Positions 34,527-48,760 of a DNA stretch of 64,000 nt are shown here, one piece after another. The stretch is from JBGQBN01 sp041494805. GTDB lineage: Bacteria > Acidobacteriota > Terriglobia > Terriglobales > Acidobacteriaceae. The translations under genes were made by a program, and so were the position numbers. The notes beneath the pieces were generated by a model that saw nothing but the letters and a program-made list of their open reading frames with translations, did no database searches and was not told the origin of the DNA. The first letter of the stretch is position 1. Every line of letters starts with the position of its first letter. The stretch spans positions 1-64,000 of the forward strand of contig JBGQBN010000003.1 of the NCBI GenBank assembly GCA_041494805.1, written 5' to 3'.

Positions 34527-35204
34527 ATGAGTCGCTGGCTCAAGCCGGTTGCTGTTTTGGGTGCCGCAGTAATGGCGTGTATTCCTTCCCAGGGCCAACA
34601 GGCGTCCAAGCCGCCCGCACAATCGTCCTCTAAAGCCGGCGCCAAGCCTCGCGCCCAGGCTGTTGCACCCGACGCAGGCTCGGTCAGCGACGGAGTATAC
34701 CGCAACGGTTTTTTGGGGTTCTCCTACAAAATCCCCTTTGGCTGGGTGGTGCGCACGGAGGAGATGCAGGAGGACCCTCCGGTTGATCCCTCAAAGGCGC
34801 AGGTCCTCCTGGCGGTGTTCGAGCGTCCTCCAGAAGCCACGAGCGAGACGCCCAATTCTGTGGTCGTCATCGCCGCAGAGAGTATTTCTTCCTATCCGGG
34901 CCTGAAGAACGCAGCGGATTATTTTGGTCCTTTGAAAGAGGTAACAACAGCCAGGGGTTTCAAAGTCGTAAATGAGCCCTACGAGTTTTCCATTGGCGCC
35001 CGCCAACTGGTGCGCGGCGATTTCAACAAAGAGCTCAAGACGCTGACTATGCATCAGAGCTCGCTGGTGATGCTGGCGAAAAGCTACGTAGTGTCATTTA
35101 CGTTTGTGGCCGGGGACGAAGATGAGGTGTCGGAGCTGATCGAGGGCCTGAGCTGGGGAGCGGCGCGCAGGCCTGCGGCTCCTGCCTCGACACCGAAGAA
35201 ATAG
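34527..35204 (+). CDS. Exported protein of unknown function
   Basis: 225 residues. A signal peptide or lipoprotein-like start (LKPVAVLGAAVMACIPSQGQ; the Cys could be lipidated but the box is imperfect), a Ser/Pro/Ala linker, then a globular part with YRNGFLGFSYKIPFGWVVRTEE, a pattern found in small exported Acidobacteriota proteins, and a Pro/Ala-rich tail. Function not recognised. TAACAT lies six bases before the ATG, again suggesting a leaderless message. Confidence 0.7.
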   Translation: MSRWLKPVAVLGAAVMACIPSQGQQASKPPAQSSSKAGAKPRAQAVAPDAGSVSDGVYRNGFLGFSYKIPFGWVVRTEEMQEDPPVDPSKAQVLLAVFERPPEATSETPNSVVVIAAESISSYPGLKNAADYFGPLKEVTTARGFKVVNEPYEFSIGARQLVRGDFNKELKTLTMHQSSLVMLAKSYVVSFTFVAGDEDEVSELIEGLSWGAARRPAAPASTPKK

Positions 35205-35280
35205 CTCTCCCAGACCGGGAAATACCGCAAAAATCGCGGTTTACCGACCCGGTGCGGGGGTCGAAAAATAAGCCTCCGCG

Positions 35281-35289
35281 TGGTATAAT
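35281..35289 (+). promoter_or_regulatory. Extended -10 promoter of gyrB
   Basis: TGGTATAAT, a perfect TGnTATAAT extended -10, 117 bases before the gyrB ATG. A hairpin (ACCGC..GCGGT inside ACCGGG..CCCGGT, 35213-35253) precedes it and may end the upstream gene, though it lacks a T-run. Confidence 0.65.
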
Positions 35290-35382
35290 TACGAGTATCT
35301 TCCGAATCCCGTAAGTGATAGTGATTTCAGTAATTTGAAGCCACTTTACTGGCATCGGAAAAACGCGCCGGCTGGGGCTTAA

Positions 35383-38022
<2,640 letters not shown>

Positions 38023-38056
38023 GCTCCACCAAATCTTCCCGGACTTTGGATGCGCT

Positions 38057-38638
38057 GTGAAGATTGCGCCTGATATCGATTCATCTGAGTGGACGTCACT
38101 GAAACTCGACGATCCCCGGAGCGTCGATTGGGTTCGCGCTATCGAGATTTTCAAGACCCGCATTGCCGGTTGGTATGTCGATGCGACCGATCTTCTAATC
38201 GAGACCGACGAGTCAAAACTCCCCACTGAACGCCGCTTCGGCTTTGTAGTAATGGCTATTGATTGCCTTCTGATAGAGACGTTGGCTGCGTTTCGAGAGG
38301 GTCTTACCGACACGCAGAAACAATCCAAACGAATATTCTCAAACTTCCTAGCCACGCAATCGCTTTTTGGAAATCACTTTACGGTGACAAGGGCGGAACA
38401 GTTCTATTCTGAGTTTCGTTGCGGGATTCTTCACCAAGCGGAAGTCGGGGGCGCCAGCCGAGTTTGGTCTGTTGGAGAAGTCATACGAGATGACTCGGGC
38501 AAACTCACGGTAAACCGGACTGAGTTCCATAAGCTTATAAAAGCGGAAATCGAGAGTTACGCACAAGAGTTGGAAAACCCAAGCGATGCCGGCCTGAGAG
38601 CGAACTTCCGCCAAAAAATGAACTTCATCTGTCGCTGA
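38057..38638 (+). CDS. HEPN-like protein of unknown function
   Basis: 193 residues, not assigned to a named family. It is mostly helical and has FRCGILHQAE with R121 and H126 in the Rx4H spacing of HEPN-domain RNases, preceded by a helical core with TERRFGFVVMAIDCLLIETL. HEPN RNases are common toxins and defence effectors. Its lower GC than gyrB and its position between gyrB and the AbrB-Doc pair suggest an acquired gene. GTG start 35 bases after the gyrB stop. No second subunit (MNT nucleotidyltransferase) is adjacent. Confidence 0.5.
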   Translation: MKIAPDIDSSEWTSLKLDDPRSVDWVRAIEIFKTRIAGWYVDATDLLIETDESKLPTERRFGFVVMAIDCLLIETLAAFREGLTDTQKQSKRIFSNFLATQSLFGNHFTVTRAEQFYSEFRCGILHQAEVGGASRVWSVGEVIRDDSGKLTVNRTEFHKLIKAEIESYAQELENPSDAGLRANFRQKMNFICR

Positions 38639-38652
38639 CAGTTGTTTCCCGC

Positions 38653-38680
38653 TTGTGCTTTAATCCTCCTACATTATAAT
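38653..38680 (+). promoter_or_regulatory. Promoter of the AbrB-Doc module
   Basis: TTGTGC (38653-38658), 16-base spacer, TATAAT (38675-38680), 21 bases before ATG 38702, with GGAGA in the leader. Confidence 0.6.
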
Positions 38681-38701
38681 ATTCATGGACATGGAGATCC
38701 C

Positions 38702-38923
38702 ATGAAGCTCAAACTCCGTGCTGTCGGCACATCCACCGGTGTTCTCCTCCCCAAGGAAATGCTCGTCCGCCTAAAAGTGAAAAAGGACGACACGCTCTTC
38801 GCCGTGGAGACGCCCGAGGGATACCTGCTCACGCCCTACGATCCGGAAGTGGAGCGGCAGCTGAGCAAAGGACGTGAGTTCATGTCCAAGTACCGCGACA
38901 CCTTCCGGGCGCTGGCGAAGTGA
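38702..38923 (+). CDS. AbrB/MazE-type antitoxin of the Doc toxin
   Basis: 73 residues. Swapped-hairpin AbrB fold: KLKLRAVGTSTGVLLPKEML, then VKKDDTLFAVETPEGYLLTPYDP. Followed by a helical tail that should bind the toxin. Overlaps the doc gene by four bases (GTGA). An AbrB-like antitoxin paired with Doc is a known combination. Confidence 0.88.
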   Translation: MKLKLRAVGTSTGVLLPKEMLVRLKVKKDDTLFAVETPEGYLLTPYDPEVERQLSKGREFMSKYRDTFRALAK

Positions 38924-39321
38924 AGCGTCCGCGATGGATTGACCCGCGGACGCTTCTGCTGCTGCACGCGGAGACGCTGGCGGAGCACGGCGGCTTGCCG
39001 GGGCTGCGCGACGAGGCAGCACTTGAGGCCGCGCTTGCGCGTCCACAGCATGTCCACGCTTACGAACTGAAGGCCGACGCGGCCCGGCTCGCAGCCGCCT
39101 ACGGCTTCGGCCTCGTTCGCGATCATCCGTTTAACGACGGCAATAAGCGAACTGGGTTTCTTGCCATTGGTCTCTTTCTTGCATTGAACGGCTACGAGTT
39201 GGTGGTCGATCCGGTGGAAGCGGTTGAGACTATCCTCGCGCTGGCAGCCGGACACCTAACGGAAGAGAATCTCACAGCTTGGATTCGTCACTACATGGTT
39301 CGAAAAGGAAAGATCCTGTAG
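38920..39321 (+). CDS. doc: Doc-family Fic-domain toxin
   Basis: Fic-fold kinase-like toxin that in phage P1 phosphorylates EF-Tu. 133 residues with the Fic motif HPFNDGNKRTGF (69-80). The Doc-type start LLLLHAETLAEHGGLPGLRD is also present. GTG start overlapping the antitoxin stop. Confidence 0.92.
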   Translation: MKRPRWIDPRTLLLLHAETLAEHGGLPGLRDEAALEAALARPQHVHAYELKADAARLAAAYGFGLVRDHPFNDGNKRTGFLAIGLFLALNGYELVVDPVEAVETILALAAGHLTEENLTAWIRHYMVRKGKIL

Positions 39322-39345
39322 AGACGTTGCTTGCAACGTCTCCCG
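39320..39345. repeat. GTAGAGACGTTGC palindromic repeat after doc
   Basis: GAGACGTTGCTTGCAACGTCTC, a near-perfect palindrome preceded by GTA, overlapping the doc stop codon. The same core occurs at 59766-59788. Confidence 0.8.
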
Positions 39346-39490
39346 CGACGCGGTTACCCGTGATTACCTTGGTGTTCCGCTGTGCCCTCTGTGGTGGAGG
39401 GCCGCCGCAAGTTTCCCCGCCGTATACGTTCTATGAACAGGACCGGAAAACTCCTCCTTCCTGTCCACAACGAACCAAGGGGAAACGAAA

Positions 39491-40987
39491 ATGAAGAAGC
39501 TATTGCTCATATTGTTAGGCTTGTGCTCCATCGCCTGGGGGCAGGAGAAGGCGATCGACGAAAGGAACCAGCCGGCACTCACCATCTATAACCAGAATTT
39601 CTTTGTGGCGCGGGAATATCTGCCACTCGACCTAAAGGCGGGCGTGAACCGCGTGGCGTACAGCGGCGTGGCGGCGCATCTGGAGCCTGATTCGGTGATC
39701 CTGCGCGATCCGGGTGGACGCGCGCTGCAAATCCTGGAACAGAACTATCGCAATGATCCTATCTCGCAGGAACTGCTGCTTTCGTTCTATGAAGGCAAGA
39801 CGATTGATTTCCTGGTGCAGCGCCGCGACTCGACCGAAATCATCAAGGGCAAGATCGTGCGCAGCGGATATATTCCCAGCACCTACTACGCGCAAAACTA
39901 CCAGCAGCCGAGCTACACCCAGCCCATCATCGAAATCGATGGTGTGCTGCGTTTTGGATTGCCGGGGCAGCCGCTGTTTCCGGCGCTGACCGGCGACTCC
40001 ATCCTGAAGCCCACGCTGAGCTGGATGCTTGAGACCAATGATCCGGGCAAGTTCGACGCGGAAATCTCCTACGTCAGCGGCGGCATGAGCTGGCAGGCGG
40101 ACTACAACCTGGTGGTCTCCGACAAGTCGAATGGCAAGTTCGATGTGCTCGACATGATCGGCTGGGTGACCATGCGTAATCAGAGTGGCAAGACGTTTGA
40201 GAACGCGCGCATCAAACTGCTGGCCGGGGACGTCAACAAGATCCAGGAAAACACGGTTGCCGGGCGGGTATACGCGGCGTCCAAGGCCGCGATGGAAGCC
40301 GACGCCATGGCACCCGTGGTCCGCGAGAAGTCGTTTGACGAATTTCACCTCTACACCCTGGAGCGGGCGACCACGCTGCGCGATCAGGAGACTAAGCAGG
40401 TAGAGTTCGTGCGATCCACGGGAATCCGCGCGCTACGGCTCTACATTTACGATGGCGCGCAGGTGGGTCAGTACGGCTATTACAACTTGGAGCAGATCCG
40501 GCAGGACCAGAGTTACGGCACGCTGTCCAATCCCAAGGTGTGGGTGATGGAAGAATTCAAGAACGCGGACGTGAACCACCTTGGCATCCCACTGCCCAAA
40601 GGCAAGCTGCGTTTCTACCGCCGCGATACCGATGGGCACCTGGAATTCACCGGCGAGAACACGATTGACCACACGCCCAAGGACGAAACTATCCGCGTCT
40701 ATACCGGGAATGCGTTCGACGTGGTGGGAGAGCGTAAGCGGACCAATATCCGTGTGGATTCAAACCATAACTGGATGGAGGAGTCGTTTGAAATCCGGGT
40801 GCGCAATCACAAGAAAGAAGCGGTCAACGTGCGCATGGTGGAGCACTTGTATCGCTGGACGAACTGGAAGCTGATCGAGCAGTCGCACGAGTCCCGCAAG
40901 ATGGACGCGCAGACGGTGGAGTTTCCTGTGACGATTGCCCCGGATGGGGAACAAGTCGTAACCTACACCGTGCATTATTCGTGGTAG
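39491..40987 (+). CDS. Exported DUF4139-like protein
   Basis: 498 residues. Signal peptide MKKLLLILLGLCSIAWG, then a long beta-rich protein with the DUF4139-type segments: WMLETNDPGKFDAEISYVSG, MSWQADYNLVV, LLAGDVNKI and the C-terminal VRNHKKEAVNVRMVEHLYRW. Function unknown; members are predicted to be secreted or outer-membrane associated. Confidence 0.82.
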   Translation: MKKLLLILLGLCSIAWGQEKAIDERNQPALTIYNQNFFVAREYLPLDLKAGVNRVAYSGVAAHLEPDSVILRDPGGRALQILEQNYRNDPISQELLLSFYEGKTIDFLVQRRDSTEIIKGKIVRSGYIPSTYYAQNYQQPSYTQPIIEIDGVLRFGLPGQPLFPALTGDSILKPTLSWMLETNDPGKFDAEISYVSGGMSWQADYNLVVSDKSNGKFDVLDMIGWVTMRNQSGKTFENARIKLLAGDVNKIQENTVAGRVYAASKAAMEADAMAPVVREKSFDEFHLYTLERATTLRDQETKQVEFVRSTGIRALRLYIYDGAQVGQYGYYNLEQIRQDQSYGTLSNPKVWVMEEFKNADVNHLGIPLPKGKLRFYRRDTDGHLEFTGENTIDHTPKDETIRVYTGNAFDVVGERKRTNIRVDSNHNWMEESFEIRVRNHKKEAVNVRMVEHLYRWTNWKLIEQSHESRKMDAQTVEFPVTIAPDGEQVVTYTVHYSW

Positions 40988-41000
40988 AAGAATTTGCAGG

Positions 41001-41060
41001 GCTGCACGCCGGGGGCAAGATGCCCCTGGCACAGCCGGCAGGATGCCGACGCTACAGGTT
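41001..41060. repeat. Palindromic repeat region between convergent genes
   Basis: GGCTGCACGCCGGGGGCAAG-type sequence: a GGGGGCAAGATGCCCCT hairpin within GGCTG..CAGCC, then a second GGCAGGATGCCG hairpin. Similar in design to the double-hairpin family; may serve as a terminator. Confidence 0.55.
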
Positions 41061-41069
41061 TCAGAGGTG

Positions 41070-41108
41070 TTCAATCAACCAATCATCAATCACAAATCAA
41101 CAATCTCT
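41070..41108. repeat. TCAATCA word array
   Basis: Tandem degenerate words TCAATCA, ACCAATCA, TCAATCA, CAAATCAA, CAATCTC, ending at the stop codon of the CPBP gene. Confidence 0.7.
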
Positions 41109-42076
41109 CATCCCTGATATTTCACTTCGGGATAGGTGCGGTCAAAAGCCACCCACAGCAGAGCCACCACGACGAAGACCAGCACACTGCCTTCGGGGCC
41201 GACGGATCCGCCGGTCAGCCAGCTTGGACCGTGGAGATGCGACTTGAGCAGGTGGCCCGGGACCATTCCGCCACTGTCGGGCACGGAATAAAGGTAGCTT
41301 TCTCCCCAGTCCCAGGCGGCGTGAAAGCCGACCGCGAACCAGAGGTTGCCGGTGCGGCGGAGCGTGAGGCAGAGAAACAGGCCGATGCAGCCGGCCGCGA
41401 CCACACCAACCGCGGTTTCGCCGGGATTGTCGGCGTGCAACACGGCGAATCCGATTGACAGAAGAACAGCCGCCGGCCAAAATCCGACGCCTTTCGCCAA
41501 CGTGAGCTGGGTGTAGCCGCGGGTGAGAAATTCTTCGTACAAGCCCACGACCACGAAGAACACTCCCCAGAACACCGCCAGCTTCAGGAGCCGCACGCCG
41601 TGCAGAGCGGGGCTTCCGAAATCAAAGAGGCCGGCTACGCGCATACCGAGCAGCATCATGGTGATCGCCCCGATCCCCCACAGAGCGCCCATCCAGAACG
41701 GCTTGCCAAATGCACCGCGCCGCGGCAGGCCGTAGGCGCCCAACGGGCGCGCCTCGATTCGCGTCATGACAAGAGCCGGTACCCAGGCCACACCGAAAAG
41801 ACCCAATTCCACAATCAGACTGAGCCGGATTGTCGACACGATGTGCGGCTCGATGTAGGGGATCAGAGTGTGCAGCACAAGATAGAGGGTCCATGCCATG
41901 GCGCCGTATAGCAGCAAGCGAGCGCCGGAGCGCGGGCCGGCGGGTCCCACCAGCATCCCATGGATGCGTTCTTCGAATGAGCAGGATGGCGTTGGGCGAG
42001 ACGCTTCCGATGCTGGCGAGGGGGAACGTAGGTTATCAGTTCTGTTCGATGTAGGGATTTCTTGTGGTTCGTCCAT
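41108..42076 (-). CDS. CPBP-family intramembrane metalloprotease
   Basis: 322 residues from ATG 42076. Multi-pass membrane protein with the CPBP/Abi (Rce1-like) motifs: YEEFLTRGY (motif 1, EExxxR variant), IGFAVLHADN (FxxxH) and FHAAWDWGE (HxxxD/N-like). Glutamates and histidines for metal binding are present. Substrate unknown; relatives process prenylated proteins or act in bacteriocin immunity. The longer upstream frame (to 42718) covers the opposite-strand gene and is rejected. Confidence 0.88.
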   Translation of the reverse strand: MDEPQEIPTSNRTDNLRSPSPASEASRPTPSCSFEERIHGMLVGPAGPRSGARLLLYGAMAWTLYLVLHTLIPYIEPHIVSTIRLSLIVELGLFGVAWVPALVMTRIEARPLGAYGLPRRGAFGKPFWMGALWGIGAITMMLLGMRVAGLFDFGSPALHGVRLLKLAVFWGVFFVVVGLYEEFLTRGYTQLTLAKGVGFWPAAVLLSIGFAVLHADNPGETAVGVVAAGCIGLFLCLTLRRTGNLWFAVGFHAAWDWGESYLYSVPDSGGMVPGHLLKSHLHGPSWLTGGSVGPEGSVLVFVVVALLWVAFDRTYPEVKYQG

Positions 42077-42130
42077 CGCGGAAGTTTCCAGAACAGTCCC
42101 CGGACATGGTAAAACACTCGCCTTCCCCTC

Positions 42131-43375
42131 ATGGGCGCATTTTTCACTCGCGAGCGGTTTGGACGGCCCCAGGTTCTGGCCGGACTTCTGCTGCTGGTGT
42201 TCCTGGCGCAATGTGTTTGGCTGGTGGCACGTGATCTGCAAGCGGGCTCCCTGGACCCGGACGAGACTTCCCGCATTGAGGAAGGCTTGCGGCAATGGCG
42301 CCATGAACCAGACCGTGTCTCGATCGCCGGGTCCAACACCAAAGCGCGGGGAATGCAGATGTGGGTGCCACCGGAATTGGATGGCCACCAGGAATGGGAC
42401 CCCAACCACTCGCCGCTGTGGTACCTGGTAGCCTCTGCGCCTTTGCTCGTGTGGCCGGGCCAGTTGCAGCCGGATTCGTTCCACTTCTGGGGATGGCTGG
42501 CGCGCGCACCGTACCTCTTGTTCGGTGTCTTGCTGGGAGCCTCGTTGTGGTACGTCTCGCGCCGGCTGTACGGCAATGCGGGGGGGTATATTGCGCTGAC
42601 GCTGTACTGCTTTTCGCCAGGGACCATCCGAGGCAGCGCTCTCTGGTTTTCGCAGCCGGAACTGGGCGCAGCCTGGGGGACGTTCGGCGCCGTCTTCACC
42701 GCGATCGCCGTTACCCACACGCTCTATGCACCCCGTGAAGTGGTGCTGTGGAACTGGCGGCGGATTTTCCTGCTGGGACTGTCACTCGCGCTGGCCGTCG
42801 GGTCGCAGTTCTCACTGGTGATCGTGGTTCCGGTGGCTCTCGGATTCATGCTCTATCTTGCTCCGGCACGGCGCGTCGCGGCAGTAGCCATTTGGTCAGC
42901 GGGATGCGCGACCGCATTGTTCTTGCTGTTCGCTGCCTACTTTTTTCATGGAGATGCGTTCTGGCGAGGAATGCACCACGCCAGCTTTTTCAGTTTCAGC
43001 GGGAAGGCATTCGGCATGTCCGGAGCCTATCGGCGAATCCTGGCGCAACTGGGGCAAAGCAGTCCGGCACTGGTATTCGCGATACCGGTGGCATTGATTA
43101 CCTACGTGGCATGGCCGCGGGCGCGATATTTTGGCAACAAGGCGCCGCTGCTGGTGGCGGTGTTGTTTCTGGTCATGGGCCTGGGCACGCCGCATTATCC
43201 GGGATTGGGGTTTCAACTCATGGCGGTACCGTTTCTGTTTGTTTTTGTTGCGGGCATCGCGGCGGATCTGCTGGAGACGCGACAACGCAGCCTGGCGCTG
43301 GCTTGCGTCTGGGGACTGCTGATGACGAATGCGGTGTGGAACCTGATGGAGTTGGCGCGGGCAGGGCGAGGGTGA
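42131..43375 (+). CDS. Polytopic membrane protein, possible GT-C glycosyltransferase
   Basis: 414 residues with about ten hydrophobic helices. After the first helix comes LDPDETSRIEEGLR, an acidic motif in the first periplasmic loop as in GT-C enzymes (ArnT/PMT-like), and then NHSPLWYLVAS. Specific family not recognised. Divergent from the CPBP protease gene by about 55 bp. Confidence 0.6.
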   Translation: MGAFFTRERFGRPQVLAGLLLLVFLAQCVWLVARDLQAGSLDPDETSRIEEGLRQWRHEPDRVSIAGSNTKARGMQMWVPPELDGHQEWDPNHSPLWYLVASAPLLVWPGQLQPDSFHFWGWLARAPYLLFGVLLGASLWYVSRRLYGNAGGYIALTLYCFSPGTIRGSALWFSQPELGAAWGTFGAVFTAIAVTHTLYAPREVVLWNWRRIFLLGLSLALAVGSQFSLVIVVPVALGFMLYLAPARRVAAVAIWSAGCATALFLLFAAYFFHGDAFWRGMHHASFFSFSGKAFGMSGAYRRILAQLGQSSPALVFAIPVALITYVAWPRARYFGNKAPLLVAVLFLVMGLGTPHYPGLGFQLMAVPFLFVFVAGIAADLLETRQRSLALACVWGLLMTNAVWNLMELARAGRG

Positions 43376-43576
43376 AGCGGATTCGCGTGGTGAGTGGGGC
43401 AGATGTCACCGCATTTGAAGTACTTACCTCGAATCTCAATCGAACGCAGAAGGGCACGGAAGTAATTCTCTTTAGGCACGCAACTTCCTGGAGGCCAGCA
43501 TATTCTAATAAATAGAGCAGTGCTGGTCTTTCCGGGGGGTGGTGCCATGGTTGCGGAACGGGAGTATGATTCAGTA

Positions 43577-44368
43577 ATGCGGCGGCTGATTTCGGCCACG
43601 GTAGCGGCTTTTGCGCTTTTTGCCTGGTTTGCGATTCCCGCTGCGACGGGGCAAATCAATGGTGTGCCGGCGTCAGTGACCTCCATCGGTTTTGGTGGCC
43701 ACGCCACGCCGGGAGTGCCAGCCAGCGTAACCTCGCTGGGGCCGCGCGGATTTCAATCCCACGGATTCCAGTCCAGCGGTTTCCAATCCAACATTTTCCA
43801 ATCCAATGGTTTCCAATCGGGGAGCCCGTTCTTCAACGAACCGGCTTGCTGCATCAATCCGCTGTTTCCGGTGAATTCGAACCCTCCGCTTTTTTCGCGC
43901 CATCACCATCGCGGCTCGAACTTTCCGGTGACACTGCCGTATTACTCTGCGCCTTACGCTCCCGTGATCGTGGTGCAGCAGTCTGCGGAGGATGAGTCCG
44001 CGGAAGCGGAAGAAGAGTACAGAGGTGGGCCGACGATTTTTGACCGCCGTGGTCCTGGACGCTACCGTCCCGATGAAGACCGCTACGTCGAGCGCGAGCG
44101 TCGAGAAGAGCGAGAGACGGAACCAGCGCCCCAACCGGTTGCGGAACCTGCTCCTGCTGCGGAGCAGCCCGAGACTGTCCTGGTCTTCAAAGACGGTCAT
44201 CAACTCGAAGTGCAGAACTACGCCGTGGTGGGAAGTACGCTCTATGACTTCACCGAGGGACGGCGCCGGAAGATTGCGCTCTCCGAACTGAACCTGAGCG
44301 CCACGACGAAGCAGAACGACGACCGCGGCATAGACTTCCAGGTACCCGCGGGATCGGAAACCAATTGA
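43577..44368 (+). CDS. Exported low-complexity protein with GFQS repeats
   Basis: 263 residues. Signal peptide LISATVAAFALFAWFAIPAATG, a VPASVTS duplicate, five tandem GFQSx units, a His/Pro region, an acidic-basic segment rich in Arg/Glu (about 150-190), and a C-terminal domain VLVFKDGHQLEVQNYAVVGST then LYDF that is shared with the next gene. Function unknown. Start taken at ATG 43577; upstream codons do not look coding. Confidence 0.65.
   Translation: MRRLISATVAAFALFAWFAIPAATGQINGVPASVTSIGFGGHATPGVPASVTSLGPRGFQSHGFQSSGFQSNIFQSNGFQSGSPFFNEPACCINPLFPVNSNPPLFSRHHHRGSNFPVTLPYYSAPYAPVIVVQQSAEDESAEAEEEYRGGPTIFDRRGPGRYRPDEDRYVERERREERETEPAPQPVAEPAPAAEQPETVLVFKDGHQLEVQNYAVVGSTLYDFTEGRRRKIALSELNLSATTKQNDDRGIDFQVPAGSETN
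43748..43822 (+). repeat. Five 15-bp tandem repeats (GFQSx)
   Basis: Five degenerate units of the form GGTTTCCAATCCAAC, encoding GFQSH, GFQSS, GFQSN, IFQSN, GFQSG. Confidence 0.85.
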
Positions 44369-45042
44369 GCGAAATACATAGGCGACTGGCCGGCGCGCTG
44401 CTTGCAGTGGCAGTCCTGATAGTGCCCTTGAGCGCAAGCGCGCAGATGCGTGGACCCGCGCCTGCGGGACGCGGCATCACGGTCACCTTTGGCCAGCCTC
44501 CACAGGCGCATCCGTTCCGTCCGCAGAACATTTTTCCGGCGATACCCTTCTTTTATCCCGATTATGGTTCCGAGCCGGTCGTCGTCCAGTCGCCGCCACC
44601 GCAAGTCGTGGTGGTACAGGCCCCGCCTGCAGCAGCGGAGATACCGGAGCCGAGCAAGCCGAAGCTCCTCATGATCGAGTGGCGTGGTGATCGCTATTTA
44701 CGAATCACGGGCGCAGAGGACGCCGGGGCGCGAACCCAACCCACGCGACCGGACTTCACAGAAGACGCCGCGGCGAGACCTAAAAATGCGGCAACCCGGC
44801 AACCGCACCAGCTTTTGCCAGCCGTAATTGTCTTCCGCGACGGGCGGCAGGAAGAAGTGGGTAGCTATGCGATCATGGGCGCAGTCATGTATGTCGGCAA
44901 GGATTACTGGACCGATGGCTCGTGGAACGAGAAGGTCCAGCTTGCCGATCTGGATGTGCCCGCCACACTGAGACTCAATCAGGAGCGTGGCGTGAAGTTT
45001 CTTCTACCCTCAGGGCCGAATGAAGTGGTGACCAGGCCTTAA
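44365..45042 (+). CDS. Exported protein paralogous to its upstream neighbour
   Basis: 225 residues. TTG start overlapping the previous stop (TTGA). Signal peptide LAGALLAVAVLIVPLSASA, a Pro/Val-rich linker, and a C-terminal domain VIVFRDGRQEEVGSYAIMGA, ending ERGVKFLLPSGP, that aligns with the end of the upstream protein (VLVFKDGHQLEVQNY..., DRGIDFQVPAG). The two form a translationally coupled pair of related genes. Function unknown. Confidence 0.68.
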   Translation: MSEIHRRLAGALLAVAVLIVPLSASAQMRGPAPAGRGITVTFGQPPQAHPFRPQNIFPAIPFFYPDYGSEPVVVQSPPPQVVVVQAPPAAAEIPEPSKPKLLMIEWRGDRYLRITGAEDAGARTQPTRPDFTEDAAARPKNAATRQPHQLLPAVIVFRDGRQEEVGSYAIMGAVMYVGKDYWTDGSWNEKVQLADLDVPATLRLNQERGVKFLLPSGPNEVVTRP

Positions 45043-45057
45043 CCTTCCAGGATCACG

Positions 45058-45789
45058 TCAGCTCATATACCAGCCACCGTTCGCGTTGACGGTTTGTCCG
45101 GTGACATAGCCGTTTTCCACCAGCATCAGCACGACTGAGGCTACCTCGTCCGGCGTGCCGAAACGCCCGACCGGAACCAGGTTCGGATTGGCGCGAGGAT
45201 TGGCTTTGACCATTTCCGTTTCGATCAGCGCAGGAGAAACCACATTCGCCGTGATGCCTTCTCTGGCCAGGACAAACGCGTAGGAGCGAGTGAGGCCGAA
45301 CAAGCCTGCTTTGGCCGCAGCGTAGTGCGGACCGGCAGCGCCGCCAATCTGCGCGGCTATTGACGAAATGTTGATGATCCGTCCCCAACGCTGTTCCCGC
45401 ATCTTCGGCAGCACGGCCTGAGTTACTAGAAATGCGGACTTGAGATTGACGTTGAGGTGCTCGTCCCAATCCGCTTCCGTGACGTCTTCGGGTTTCTGCG
45501 GCCGCATGAGTCCGGCATTGTTCACAAGAATGCTCACCGCGCCGAGCTCGTGCTCGGTTCGTGCGACCATGTTCTTCACTTGGTCGGATTGCGAAACGTC
45601 GGCTTGTATGGCGAGCGTACGCCTGCCAAGTTTGCGGATGTCCGCGCATACTTTCTCGGCATCTTCCGAGCGGACGCGGAAGTTTACTGCCACGTCGGCG
45701 CCAGCTTTTGCCAACGCCATCGCAACGGCTGCACCAATTCCGCGGTTGCCTCCGGTGACTAGAGCGATTTTGCCCTGAAGAGTTTCCAT
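45058..45789 (-). CDS. SDR-family oxidoreductase (3-oxoacyl-ACP reductase-like)
   Basis: 243 residues. Rossmann fold with TGGNRGIG (NAD(P)-binding), NNAGLM, catalytic Ser region INISSIAA and the active-site YAAAK. Starts METLQGKIALVT. Closest in type to FabG, but standing alone without other fatty-acid genes, so the substrate is open. Confidence 0.9.
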   Translation of the reverse strand: METLQGKIALVTGGNRGIGAAVAMALAKAGADVAVNFRVRSEDAEKVCADIRKLGRRTLAIQADVSQSDQVKNMVARTEHELGAVSILVNNAGLMRPQKPEDVTEADWDEHLNVNLKSAFLVTQAVLPKMREQRWGRIINISSIAAQIGGAAGPHYAAAKAGLFGLTRSYAFVLAREGITANVVSPALIETEMVKANPRANPNLVPVGRFGTPDEVASVVLMLVENGYVTGQTVNANGGWYMS

Positions 45790-45879
45790 GCTGGATGGTC
45801 TCCCTCGATGAATCGCCGAGAGTGTACCGTATTCGTCATTCCTAAGGCGCCCGTGGCGGCTTCGTATCGGGTGCTGTCG

Positions 45880-45888
45880 TGATATAAT
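45880..45888 (+). promoter_or_regulatory. Extended -10 promoter of gyrA
   Basis: TGATATAAT (TGnTATAAT), 83 bases before the gyrA ATG. A weak -35 (TTCGTA) lies 17 bases upstream of the TATAAT. Confidence 0.65.
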
Positions 45889-45971
45889 AACTACTGTCCA
45901 CAAAAGCACATAACCACCTTACATTGCAGTTAGTTACAGGCCCAAACAAGCATTCTTGGTGAGAACGAACC

Positions 45972-48599
<2,628 letters not shown>

Positions 48600-48750
48600 G
48601 CAGCTGTGGACGTTTGAACTGTCGGGTTCTCAGCCATTCCCAATTTGGGAAGTTCTTGTCAATAGGGCGGAACTGCACGATTACGACTAAGTCGCTGAGC
48701 GCAAGGGAAATATAAAGTCAGCGAATGTGTCCCTTTCGCCTGTTGCGGAA

Positions 48751-48759
48751 TGCTATAAT
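48751..48759 (+). promoter_or_regulatory. Extended -10 promoter of the nuclease element
   Basis: TGCTATAAT (TGnTATAAT) about 150 bp after gyrA and 70 bp before the nuclease start. Confidence 0.65.
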
Positions 48760-48760
48760 A

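Noticed and set aside
38030..38085. Possible third tail duplication at gyrB (ATGCGCTG, TGAAGA, GATATC words shared with the gyrB end)
   Set aside because: Matches are short, spacing differs and there is no aligned stop codon; not better than chance.
42077..42718. N-terminal extension of the CPBP protease frame
   Set aside because: Lies opposite the GT-C-like gene; the true start with membrane helices is at 42076.
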